A DNA stretch of 64,000 nt from assembly GCF_902729405.1 (NCBI RefSeq), contig NZ_LR746496.1:1302001-1366000 (forward strand). Reading direction: 5' to 3'. The first letter of the stretch is position 1; each line of letters starts with the position of its first letter. Under the pieces are notes generated by a model. The model had not been told where the DNA came from. It worked only from the letters and a program-made list of their open reading frames with translations, and did not search any database. Source of the DNA: Acididesulfobacillus acetoxydans. Its GTDB lineage: Bacteria > Bacillota > Desulfitobacteriia > Desulfitobacteriales > Desulfitobacteriaceae. Made by a program: the position numbers and the translations under genes. Below, piece by piece: positions 54,909 through 62,881 of the stretch.

Positions 54909-55651
54909 GGCTTACCACCTCACTGAACACCTTGTCCATCTTATCCTTGAAACGCTTCTCAATATACGGATACAGGCTCATTGTCAGTCTGACATACTGT
55001 TCCGTGGCGTAGATCGTCTTATGACCAAGATACGTAGACAGGATGGGAAGTGCCACGTACATATCCAACCCGGAGTCAACCATTTGCTTAAAGGAATGCA
55101 CAGAAAAAGTATGGCGCCAGTCGTGCAGCCTTGGCCCTCTGCCTCCCCCAAGGTATGGTATCCCGGCTTTCTGAAGGAATAGCCTATGGCATTCGTAAAC
55201 AACACGGCCGCTCAATCGTGCTCCGTTGGATGTGGTGAATATATACTGCTCATCATCCAAAAGATAAAAACATTTTTCTGCATACTTCTGCATCAAGTCT
55301 CCAAGCTCACCGCTCAAGACGATATGGCGTTCGTAATTGTTCTTTGTTTCAAAAAGCCTAATTATGCCGTCCTCAAGATCCACATCTTGTTTTCTGATGC
55401 CAAGCGTTTCATTTATCCTCGTTCCGCAGCAGTACAGAAGCCGGAAGAGTATCGGAAACTGGATGGCATCCTTACGATTCCGCGAGGACTCATATGTATC
55501 AACCGCATGAAAGTATCTTGTTATTTCATCTTCGGTATATATGTACGGCTGAAAACCCGTCTGTCTGTGGCTAATATCTCTTGTCACAAAGACGTGATAT
55601 CCCTTGCGGCTTAGATAGATCAAGAATCGTTTAATTCCATTTATCCGGGAA
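54895..55651 (-). pseudogene. RIT tyrosine recombinase B, C-terminal part
   Basis: Catalytic domain of a phage-type integrase: Arg in CCGTRINETLG, HDWRHTFSVH (His-x-x-Arg-His) and GHKTIYATEQYVR with the nucleophile Tyr. It begins within the gene, just after the IS3-family copy that has ATAG on both sides. The N-terminal codons are at 57252-57470. The original protein would read through THYSRINGIKRFL at the joint. Confidence 0.88.
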
Positions 55652-55920
55652 TAGCGGGGCAACCCCCTAATTTTAGAGCCTTACTCCCTTATTCTCGTGA
55701 TTTCATAGTTTTATGATTTTGTCCAAGAAGGCTTAGCATAAGCTCACTTGACAACCGCTTGGCCGAGTTTACAACTTCCGGCCTCTCAATGTAAAGGGTC
55801 CGCTTTGCCGGGCTTACGCCCGCCCTTGACATTGAAGTCCTCCAGCCGTTGTGCGCAGTCAAGCGGTTGTCAAGGGTTTATCCGCAGATGGAATCTGCCC
55901 TCTGCTGCACATCAGCACAC

Positions 55921-56808
55921 TTAAACTTTCACCACAAAGCGTTTGATTTCTCCTTTGCTGAGCTTTTCTTGGAATTCTTCAGGCGACAGGTCGTAAAGGC
56001 TGTCGTGATAACGGCGTTTGTTGTAGAAGTCAAGATAGTTAACGATTACCTCATACGCTTCGGCGTAACTGCCAAATTCATGTTTTGAGAGGCATTCCCG
56101 TTCTAGGTTGGAGTGAAACGATTCGATGTGAGCGTTCTTGTTCGGTGTCTTCGGCGGAATTCTCTCGTGCTCTACACCCCAACTTTCACAAGCGGTCTCA
56201 AAGATATGACTAATAAACTGCGGCCCATTATCTGTCCGGATCACGGGCTCATTTGAGCTTCCAAATATTCGCCGACGCCAGAGAGCTCTTTCCAAGGTCT
56301 GGGCGGCGTGTTTTCCTTCGCAGCTTAAACCAATATGGTAATCGACCAGACTGCGGTCATACACGTCAAGAATGCCCATGAGAAAGAAGAATCGGTCTTC
56401 TCCGCGGATGTATCCGTACTTGATGTCCATTTCCCAGAGTTGATTCGGTGCGGTTATCTCTCGATTTCTTGCGATCCGGCGGGGATGCTTGACTCGTAAA
56501 CGCTTAGCCGCCTCCAGAATATCCAGCTCTTTGCAGAGCCGATAGCCTTTTTTAAAGCTGATAACCAGATTCCTTTGCCTTCTTAAGCTTAAGGTGAGCT
56601 TTCGGTAGCCATACGCAGCCTCCTCTCCGGCCACAAGTTCCAGAAGCCATTCTTTGATCTCTTCGTCACTGATTAGCTTGCCCTCTTGGGTTCGGCAATA
56701 ACCTGGACGTGGGCGTCCCCCCTTGTTTTCACGCTCCTGCTTAGGTACCTGTTCCGATTTCCTTCGGTTGTAGTACGTTGCTTCGCTGACACCAACAATT
56801 CTGAGCAC
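55921..56808 (-). CDS. IS3-family transposase OrfB, copy 1
   Basis: 295 residues as an isolated ORF. rve/DDE domain: first Asp in LWEMDIKYGYI, second Asp in VIRTDNGPQF, Glu in KNAHIESFHSN. The HTH_21 region (EEAAYGYRKLTLSLRRQ) precedes it. In vivo it is probably made as an OrfAB fusion by a -1 shift at six A residues at the end of orfA, since the -1 frame continues without stop into this ORF (IEVAEQWIDRGYAVAHVLRI). It differs from copy 2 by RTQEGK against RTPEGK. Confidence 0.95.
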   Translation of the reverse strand: MLRIVGVSEATYYNRRKSEQVPKQERENKGGRPRPGYCRTQEGKLISDEEIKEWLLELVAGEEAAYGYRKLTLSLRRQRNLVISFKKGYRLCKELDILEAAKRLRVKHPRRIARNREITAPNQLWEMDIKYGYIRGEDRFFFLMGILDVYDRSLVDYHIGLSCEGKHAAQTLERALWRRRIFGSSNEPVIRTDNGPQFISHIFETACESWGVEHERIPPKTPNKNAHIESFHSNLERECLSKHEFGSYAEAYEVIVNYLDFYNKRRYHDSLYDLSPEEFQEKLSKGEIKRFVVKV

Positions 56809-56852
56809 ATGAGCTACTGCATATCCCCGGTCAATCCATTGCTCAGCAACCT

Positions 56853-57194
56853 CTATTTTTTCGGAAAGCCGGGCTGGCGGTTTTTTAGAAGATCCTGATA
56901 AATTGCGATCTCAAGGTCCTTTTCTCCAAGAATCGATTTGAGCCTTCCGTTTTCCTCCTCGAGCTCGCGAAATTCCTTGGGTGACGGAAGGTACTCCGCT
57001 ATCTTCTTTGCCTCGTCCGAAGCCTGTCCCCACGCCTTGTGCTCACTCTGCTTTCCCCAACGGTAGATTAGCCCAACGCTTATCCCATGTTTTTTGGCTA
57101 CGGGAACCGCGTTGCCGACCTCCCGTACCTCTCGAAGAACCTCGGTCTTAAATTCTTTTGAGTATCGATTACGCTTCACCATATCCCCCTCCAC
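56853..57194 (-). CDS. IS3-family transposase OrfA, copy 1
   Basis: 113 residues. Helix-turn-helix DNA-binding part of the IS3 transposase (RYSKEFKTEVLREVREVG, KHGISVGLIYRW) followed by a leucine-zipper-like coiled coil (EFRELEEENGRLKSILGEKD). Ends in PKK at an AAAAAA run where the -1 frameshift to OrfB can occur. Identical in sequence to the copy at 60571. Confidence 0.93.
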   Translation of the reverse strand: MEGDMVKRNRYSKEFKTEVLREVREVGNAVPVAKKHGISVGLIYRWGKQSEHKAWGQASDEAKKIAEYLPSPKEFRELEEENGRLKSILGEKDLEIAIYQDLLKNRQPGFPKK

Positions 57195-57251
57195 ATCTTC
57201 AGTGTACCCTATAAGGGGCTATGGCTCAAGTTCGGTTAGGGGGCTTTATAG

Positions 57252-57470
57252 ATAGTGCGTAGTGCTTGCCTCATTTTCTTTCCGCTGTATCCATTCTGTT
57301 GCATGCTGGCTGGTGAAAACTGGTTGACATATTTCATGTTCAATGCAAAAGTGGTCAAACTGCCGTAAATGGTTGCAATAACTTTTTTCTTTATACCCGG
57401 AGGCCACAATGTAGTCCAAATATTGACCTATCTCCTCTGAAAAAACGGATTTTAATTCTGATCTGTTCAT
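57252..57470 (-). pseudogene. RIT tyrosine recombinase B, N-terminal part
   Basis: ATG at 57470 overlaps the stop of recombinase A (ATGA) and follows GGGAGG by eight bases. About 73 codons (MNRSELKSVFSEEIGQYLDY, SYCNHLRQFDHFCIE) are the SAM-like domain of a recombinase, running into the IS3-family end. It continues at 55651. Confidence 0.85.
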
Positions 57471-58717
57471 GCTTCGCACCTCCCTGCCCTGTAGTGCTTT
57501 GAATATATCCTTGGCATGGAAAGCGGGCATTGGCGCAGCTTTTCCACATCTACTTTCAGATACACCTTGGTGCTCTCGGTATCCTGGTGCCCAAGGACAG
57601 TACTGATGATGGGCATGGAGACATTCTTTTTTAACATGTTAGTTGCCAAACTGTGCCTCAGAGAATGTGGTCCATGTTTCTTGGTTTCCCAGTTCATAAT
57701 GTTTGCCTTGCGCATGTATTTCGTCACAATGGAATGCACGGTCGGGGGTGAAAGCGGCCGGCCCTTTTTTGCTGATTCTGCCGACACGATGATTTCTTCT
57801 GAATCAGTTACAGGACGCCCGTGCTTCAGATAATCTATAATAGCGTTGCCCACTGAAGAGAGTAGTGGATACTCTACCGGTATATCCGTTTTATGTTGGC
57901 AGAAACGGACGATATTTTTGTCCCAGTCTATCTGACTGAACCGGAAGCCTACGATGTCACTGGAGCGCCATCCATATTCGGCTGCAAGCAATAAAATCAA
58001 GTAATCCCGTTTTCCTGTGACAGATGAGCGTTCCACTGATGAGATAATTGTACGGATTTCATCTTCATTGTATGTCGTAGGAATCTTGCAACGTCGATTG
58101 TAATTATCATCCAGAACGAAGATAGAGTTGTCTTTGTCGGTAATGCCGTTATCATGTGCGTATCGAAAATAGATACGCAGCGTTGAACTGCAGTTGTGCC
58201 TGGAGGCGAGCGAATAATCCATTGAGTCAAAGAAATCCTCAATGACCTCAATACAAAGATTATCTAGTGTTAAAAGGTGTTTTTCCAGGTAACAAAAGAA
58301 TCCGTATAGATACTGTTCCTTGTTCTTGATTGTGCTCTCCGAAAGAAGCTGCACATTGCGAAGGTAAGATAGGTACAGGCTTATATCCATGCCTATACTA
58401 CCGTGGAAAATCCTTTCAACCTGTGGGGTACGGAATTCAAAATCGCCGTCTTTCTGGTAAGAAGTCAGCATACGGACCGCACGTAGCCGTATCCGATTGG
58501 TGTGTGTTAGCTTTTCAGCCAATATATGAGTTCCCAGAGTCTCATCACAATACTGGAACCCAATTGATTCGGAAAAAGTCGTGTAGTTCTGCAGTTTCAT
58601 CCAATTAGCGAGATTTTCCCATTCTGCTTTGATTCTGCCGAGGTGTATAGCGGCATACTCCCGACTGTTTAGCTCGTCTTCGCATAAAGAAACCAATGTT
58701 TTAAAGTCAGTTACCAT
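57467..58717 (-). CDS. RIT tyrosine recombinase A
   Basis: 416 residues, intact, first gene of the trio. An unusual N-terminal region of about 130 residues precedes the SAM-like domain (SESTIKNKEQYLYGFFCYLE). The catalytic domain has Arg in YGWRSSDIVGFR, HSLRHSLATNML (His-x-x-Arg-His) and GHQDTESTKVYLKVD with the nucleophile Tyr. AGGAGGG precedes the ATG. Its stop overlaps the start of gene B. Being whole, it may still bind the terminal repeats although the partners are broken. Confidence 0.92.
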   Translation of the reverse strand: MVTDFKTLVSLCEDELNSREYAAIHLGRIKAEWENLANWMKLQNYTTFSESIGFQYCDETLGTHILAEKLTHTNRIRLRAVRMLTSYQKDGDFEFRTPQVERIFHGSIGMDISLYLSYLRNVQLLSESTIKNKEQYLYGFFCYLEKHLLTLDNLCIEVIEDFFDSMDYSLASRHNCSSTLRIYFRYAHDNGITDKDNSIFVLDDNYNRRCKIPTTYNEDEIRTIISSVERSSVTGKRDYLILLLAAEYGWRSSDIVGFRFSQIDWDKNIVRFCQHKTDIPVEYPLLSSVGNAIIDYLKHGRPVTDSEEIIVSAESAKKGRPLSPPTVHSIVTKYMRKANIMNWETKKHGPHSLRHSLATNMLKKNVSMPIISTVLGHQDTESTKVYLKVDVEKLRQCPLSMPRIYSKHYRAGRCEA

Positions 58718-58823
58718 AAATCAAACCCTCCTTGATGTTTTGATCTATGAGTAACACTTCCTGATTATTATGTAAAGATATATAACACCAAAACAGGGTG
58801 CTTCCGCATTTTGGAATCGCATT

Positions 58824-58853
58824 TCTTTACATAACGGAAGTCTTAACATAACC
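58824..58853 (+). repeat. right terminal inverted repeat of the RIT element
   Basis: Thirty bases beginning TCTTTACATAAC, the perfect inverse of 52294-52323. Further GTTATGTAAAG copies occur at 58857 and, partly, near 52366 and 58768, so the ends carry several recombinase-like sites. Confidence 0.92.
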
Positions 58854-58878
58854 TTTGTTATGTAAAGATTAACGTAAC

Positions 58879-59466
58879 AAAGGAAAAATTGAAAAATTTA
58901 ACCGGCTTGTTGATGCCTTCTTAAGCGAAGTCGCTTTGGAAAAGCCCAAGACCCTTGATCGACTTAATGAATTATTTCAAGTCTGGCTTAGCGAATGCTA
59001 TGAGAACAAACCGCATGCCGCACTGGAAAACAATATGAGTCCAGAAGCAGCCTATCGCAGTGACAAAAAACCCCTTCGCTTCCCTGACCCAGAGGTCTTG
59101 GCCAATGCGTTTTTACACTCAGAATCCCGCAGAGTGGATAAATCCGGCTGCATTAGCTTTATGGGCAAAAAATATGAAGTCGGGCTTTCCTTTATTGGCT
59201 GTAAGGTGAATGTGGTTTATGATCCGGCGGACATCAGCGAACTAACCATTGAATACGAAGGACACGCTCCCTGGAAAGCGCATGAACTCGTAATTGGAGA
59301 ACACGCCGGCAAACGCCCGGAGCTGCCGGAGCACCTCCAAGCACAAAAGGCGGACTCATCCAGATTACTGGGAGCTGCCGAACAGAAAAACCATGAGCGC
59401 CGTGAACGCCAAGCCCCGGCCCTCTCCTTCCGTACGGTTTACAAGGAGGGTGTGCAAGATGTTTGA
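58879..59466 (+). pseudogene. transposon DDE transposase, C-terminal part
   Basis: Continuation of the gene at 51526. The frame restarts at AAAGG (58879) with GKIEKFNRLVDAFLSEVALE and continues through a mu-transposase-C-like beta-barrel (SRRVDKSGCISFMGKKYEVG) to a basic tail. Joining 51526-52295 with 58884 onward gives about 450 residues. Its last eight bases overlap the ATPase gene. Confidence 0.88.
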
Positions 59467-60259
59467 AACATTCTATGGGTTTAGCCGGATACCCTTTTCA
59501 CGGGATATTCCAACCGCTGAACTTTACGAGTCGATCCTCTTAGACGAAACCTTAGGGCGGCTGGAGTATGCCGCCGAGCGAAGGTGGTTCGCCGTGGTCA
59601 CCGGCGATTGCGGGACGGGGAAAACCACAACCATTCGCCGTTATACGCAAACCTTAAACCCGTCCAAATTTAAAGTGCTCTATTTATCGGACTCCAAACT
59701 GACCCCCCGGCATTTTTACAAGGGACTTTTAGAACAACTCGGCTTCGAATCGAAGTTCTACCGTGGGGATGCCAAACGTCAGCTGCATCGGGAAATCGAA
59801 CTCATGAGGGGAATTCAACATCTGCAGCCTGTCGTGGTCGTGGATGAAGCTCATCTGTTAGACCGTGAAATGCTGGAGGAAGTCAGATTTCTGCTTAATA
59901 TGAATATGGATGCGGAAAGCCCCATGGCCCTCATTCTTGTCGGACAAACTGAACTTTGGGATCGGCTTCAACTTCAGGCTTATGCTGCTATTCGCCAGCG
60001 TATCGACTTGCAGTGTAAATTAACCCACTATGATCGTGCGGATACTGAGGCTTATATTCAACGCCACTTAGGGTATGCGGGAGCCAACAATGACATTTTC
60101 TCAGAGCAAGCCATCGACGACATCTACCGGTTTTCCAGCGGTTCCGCCCGGCTCATTAATAAAGTTTGTACCCATTGCCTCATGTATGGCGCCCAGAAGG
60201 GTCACCGGATTATTGATGACCGAATGGTGAAGCGCGTCATCGAGGGGGAACTGTCATGA
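59459..60259 (+). CDS. ExeA/TnsC-like AAA+ ATPase of the transposon
   Basis: 266 residues. FETFYGFSRIPFSRDIP is the usual ExeA-family start. Walker A is GDCGTGKTTTIRRY, Walker B is VVVVDEAHLLD, and sensor 1 is ILVGQTELWDRL. Such ATPases select targets and activate the DDE transposase (TnsC, TniB, IstB roles). AAGGAGG lies nine bases upstream of the ATG, which overlaps the transposase gene. It is intact, although its partner transposase is split. Confidence 0.92.
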   Translation: MFETFYGFSRIPFSRDIPTAELYESILLDETLGRLEYAAERRWFAVVTGDCGTGKTTTIRRYTQTLNPSKFKVLYLSDSKLTPRHFYKGLLEQLGFESKFYRGDAKRQLHREIELMRGIQHLQPVVVVDEAHLLDREMLEEVRFLLNMNMDAESPMALILVGQTELWDRLQLQAYAAIRQRIDLQCKLTHYDRADTEAYIQRHLGYAGANNDIFSEQAIDDIYRFSSGSARLINKVCTHCLMYGAQKGHRIIDDRMVKRVIEGELS

Positions 60260-60480
60260 ATCGTCAGGGGTATGACCTAACATACGATGAATTGACAGAC
60301 CGCTGGATAGTCCACAAGGGTCCACAAACCTTTGGACTTCACTGTGGGGAATGCTTTGAGCTTCGTATCGGGAACAAAAGCATACCCTGCCGCTTGGAAT
60401 ATGGGCAGCAATGGTACGTTGTTATCGATGGCACTCGGCTCAATTTGCGAATTTGGGACACCTACACAGTGAAAATCTAA
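60256..60480 (+). CDS. DUF5348-type small protein of the transposon
   Basis: 74 residues, overlapping the ATPase stop (ATGA). YDLTYDELTDRWIVHKG and GECFELRIGNKSIPCRLEY match small DUF5348 proteins found with these ATPase/transposase pairs. It looks like a single small beta-rich domain. Function unknown; conservation of position suggests a role in transposition or its regulation. Confidence 0.75.
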   Translation: MNRQGYDLTYDELTDRWIVHKGPQTFGLHCGECFELRIGNKSIPCRLEYGQQWYVVIDGTRLNLRIWDTYTVKI

Positions 60481-60570
60481 TGTGAGCTTGAAACAGGGGA
60501 GACCTATGCTGCTCTATAAAGCCCCCTAACCGAACTTGAGCCATAGCCCCTTATAGGGTACACTGAAGAT

Positions 60571-60912
60571 GTGGAGGGGGATATGGTGAAGCGTAATCGA
60601 TACTCAAAAGAATTTAAGACCGAGGTTCTTCGAGAGGTACGGGAGGTCGGCAACGCGGTTCCCGTAGCCAAAAAACATGGGATAAGCGTTGGGCTAATCT
60701 ACCGTTGGGGAAAGCAGAGTGAGCACAAGGCGTGGGGACAGGCTTCGGACGAGGCAAAGAAGATAGCGGAGTACCTTCCGTCACCCAAGGAATTTCGCGA
60801 GCTCGAGGAGGAAAACGGAAGGCTCAAATCGATTCTTGGAGAAAAGGACCTTGAGATCGCAATTTATCAGGATCTTCTAAAAAACCGCCAGCCCGGCTTT
60901 CCGAAAAAATAG
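60571..60912 (+). CDS. IS3-family transposase OrfA, copy 2
   Basis: 113 residues, identical to the copy at 56853. The frame ends at CCG AAA AAA TAG (60901-60912). Slipping back one base in the A run gives IEVAEQWIDRGY and enters OrfB, the usual programmed frameshift of this family. Confidence 0.93.
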   Translation: MEGDMVKRNRYSKEFKTEVLREVREVGNAVPVAKKHGISVGLIYRWGKQSEHKAWGQASDEAKKIAEYLPSPKEFRELEEENGRLKSILGEKDLEIAIYQDLLKNRQPGFPKK

Positions 60913-60956
60913 AGGTTGCTGAGCAATGGATTGACCGGGGATATGCAGTAGCTCAT

Positions 60957-61844
60957 GTGCTCAGAATTGTTGGTGTCAGCGAAGCAACGTACTACAACCG
61001 AAGGAAATCGGAACAGGTACCTAAGCAGGAGCGTGAAAACAAGGGGGGACGCCCACGTCCAGGTTATTGCCGAACCCCAGAGGGCAAGCTAATCAGTGAC
61101 GAAGAGATCAAAGAATGGCTTCTGGAACTTGTGGCCGGAGAGGAGGCTGCGTATGGCTACCGAAAGCTCACCTTAAGCTTAAGAAGGCAAAGGAATCTGG
61201 TTATCAGCTTTAAAAAAGGCTATCGGCTCTGCAAAGAGCTGGATATTCTGGAGGCGGCTAAGCGTTTACGAGTCAAGCATCCCCGCCGGATCGCAAGAAA
61301 TCGAGAGATAACCGCACCGAATCAACTCTGGGAAATGGACATCAAGTACGGATACATCCGCGGAGAAGACCGATTCTTCTTTCTCATGGGCATTCTTGAC
61401 GTGTATGACCGCAGTCTGGTCGATTACCATATTGGTTTAAGCTGCGAAGGCAAACACGCCGCCCAGACCTTGGAAAGAGCTCTCTGGCGTCGGCGAATAT
61501 TTGGAAGCTCAAATGAGCCCGTGATCCGGACAGATAATGGGCCGCAGTTTATTAGTCATATCTTTGAGACCGCTTGTGAAAGTTGGGGTGTAGAGCACGA
61601 GAGAATTCCGCCGAAGACACCGAACAAGAACGCTCACATCGAATCGTTTCACTCCAACCTAGAACGGGAATGCCTCTCAAAACATGAATTTGGCAGTTAC
61701 GCCGAAGCGTATGAGGTAATCGTTAACTATCTTGACTTCTACAACAAACGCCGTTATCACGACAGCCTTTACGACCTGTCGCCTGAAGAATTCCAAGAAA
61801 AGCTCAGCAAAGGAGAAATCAAACGCTTTGTGGTGAAAGTTTAA
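60957..61844 (+). CDS. IS3-family transposase OrfB, copy 2
   Basis: 295 residues with the DDE triad as in copy 1 (LWEMDIKYG, VIRTDNGPQF, KNAHIESF). One residue differs from copy 1 (Pro for Gln in RTPEGK), so the two copies moved very recently. Probably functional with OrfA through frameshifting. Confidence 0.95.
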   Translation: MLRIVGVSEATYYNRRKSEQVPKQERENKGGRPRPGYCRTPEGKLISDEEIKEWLLELVAGEEAAYGYRKLTLSLRRQRNLVISFKKGYRLCKELDILEAAKRLRVKHPRRIARNREITAPNQLWEMDIKYGYIRGEDRFFFLMGILDVYDRSLVDYHIGLSCEGKHAAQTLERALWRRRIFGSSNEPVIRTDNGPQFISHIFETACESWGVEHERIPPKTPNKNAHIESFHSNLERECLSKHEFGSYAEAYEVIVNYLDFYNKRRYHDSLYDLSPEEFQEKLSKGEIKRFVVKV

Positions 61845-62110
61845 GTGTGCTGATGTGCAGCAGAGGGCAGATTCCATCTGCGGATAAACCCTTGACAACC
61901 GCTTGATTGCGCACAACGGCTGGAGGACTTCAATGTCAAGGGCGGGCGTAAGCCCGGCAAAGCGGACCCTTTACATTGAGAGGCCGGAAGTTGTAAACTC
62001 GGCCAAGCGGTTGTCAAGTGAGCTTATGCTAAGCCTTCTTGGACAAAATCATAAAACTATGAAATCACGAGAATAAGGGAGTAAGGCTCTAAAATTAGGG
62101 GGTTGCCCCG
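61845..62110 (+). other. structured noncoding tail of the IS3 element
   Basis: 266 bases after OrfB without an ORF. CTTGACAACCGCTTG near the start is exactly inverted as CAAGCGGTTGTCAAG about 110 bases later. Inside are GGGCGGGCGTAAGCCC, and TTCAATGTCAAG facing TTACATTGAGAG. The same tail is in copy 1. It is longer than an IS3 end needs to be. Confidence 0.6.
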
Positions 62111-62443
62111 CTGCTCATTAAATTCAGGGAGATGTTCAGAATGCCAAAGACCTTCCCTCCATCGAACTATGGGATATCGGCCCAGCCAGCTTTAGAAAAA
62201 TACTTCATTCAGACCGGGTTCTATGATCTACTGCCTTTGGCCCTGCAATTAGCGGAAGAGCAAGGTTTTAACCAAGATGAAATAATTGAGGCTATTTGCA
62301 AAGTGAACGATAAGTTTGACCAGTACCCGCCGACTAAGAACAGAACAGCGTGGTTTAAGACAGTCTTTCAGGAAAAATTGAAAGAAGCCAGAGGAGACAT
62401 TCTGGCTTTCCAAGCCGCAAGGAAATTTCGGCAGTGCAACTAA
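62111..62443 (+). pseudogene. last gene of the transposon, split from its start by IS3 copy 2
   Basis: Small protein of about 110 residues, not recognised. The original ATG is at 60506 (after GGGGAG); its frame ATG CTG CT is cut by the IS and resumes at 62111 as LLIKFREMFRMPKTFPPSNYG. Internal ATG codons near 62132 could still start a nearly whole protein (103 residues) although without a strong ribosome site. The helical body (LPLALQLAEEQGFNQDEIIE, TAWFKTVFQEKLKEAR) resembles small DNA-binding accessory proteins. Possible function in transposition is inference. Confidence 0.6.
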
Positions 62444-62456
62444 CAAGGCCAACAAA

Positions 62457-62489
62457 AGCCGGTCAGCAGCAAGCTCCCGGCTCTTTTTT
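62457..62489 (+). terminator. terminator at the end of the transposon operon
   Basis: AGCCGG and CCGGCT pair around a 14-base loop, followed by six T (62484-62489). Confidence 0.65.
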
Positions 62490-62504
62490 ACCGAACATGC
62501 GCAA

Positions 62505-62881
62505 TGTAAACGACGGACGGACGGACGGATCCAGGAATTTCGGTCAGTCCATCCGTCAAATTACGGACAATTTACGCCATCAATCCACGGACACTATGCG
62601 GCGGCAGTAACACCTCGGGACGGTGGCGGATTCGCAACGGCAAAAGTTAGTCCAATGAGTGGAGGGGGGTATTATCGTATGGGGGAGGCCGAAAGGATAA
62701 TACCCCCAATAAGCAGAGGGTCCTCTCTTCGTAGTCTTGGACATCGTTGCAAAGCGATTAAGAAAGCATCGGCGGATGCCGGGGTGTACAGGATTAACTT
62801 AGAGCGCTGAAGAGGGGACAAGAAACCCCCGTGTGTAAAGATCCCTCTTGGGCAGCGCTATTTTAGAAAGGGTGGGGAAAC
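62505..62881 (+). other. transposon right edge and leader of the amidohydrolase gene
   Basis: A short ACGG tandem run (62510-62528) and several scattered GTCCGT/ACGGAC motifs (to about 62600) may be transposase-binding sites. GGGGGTATTATC (62665-62676) is exactly inverted at 62696-62707. The following 170 bases to the gene contain several GC-rich helices but match no riboswitch I know. Confidence 0.4.

Larger units (their letters stand above)
55655..57251 (-). mobile_element. IS3-family insertion sequence, copy 1
   Basis: 1597 bases with ends CTATAAAGCCCCCTAACC and GGTTGCCCCG (minus-strand sense) and a target duplication ATAG (55651-55654 and 57252-57255). It splits recombinase B. Copy 2 at 60514 has the same length and nearly the same sequence. 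Confidence 0.93.
52296..58878 (-). mobile_element. RIT (recombinases-in-trio) element
   Basis: Three tyrosine recombinase genes on the minus strand with overlapping ends (A 58717-57467, B from 57470, C from 54908), bounded by perfect 30-base inverted repeats. It interrupts the transposase gene with AAAGG on both sides (52291-52295 and 58879-58883). After the right repeat is a further near-palindrome, CCTTTGTTATGTAAAG...GTAACAAAGG. B is split by an IS3-family and C by an IS256-family element, so this copy cannot make an intact trio. Confidence 0.88.
60514..62110 (+). mobile_element. IS3-family insertion sequence, copy 2
   Basis: 1597 bases, plus orientation, ends as in copy 1, with target duplication CTGCT (60509-60513 and 62111-62115). 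It cuts the small last gene of the transposon right after its start codon. Confidence 0.93.
50804..62540 (+). mobile_element. multi-gene transposon interrupted by nested elements
   Basis: Core gene order: DUF6431 protein, DDE transposase, ExeA/TnsC-like ATPase, DUF5348 protein and a small ORF, all plus strand and mostly overlapping. This resembles Tn7/Tn5053-like layouts with a separate ATPase. Exact ends are not certain; TCCAGGAATT occurs on both sides (50804 and 62530) and marks a tentative limit. About 9.7 kb inside it is inserted DNA: a RIT element with IS256 and IS3 within it, and a second IS3 copy. Confidence 0.65.

Noticed and set aside
50804-62540. TCCAGGAATT on both sides as a proven target duplication of the transposon
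   Set aside because: Ten bases can match by chance and no flanking terminal repeats were found, so it is used only as a tentative limit.
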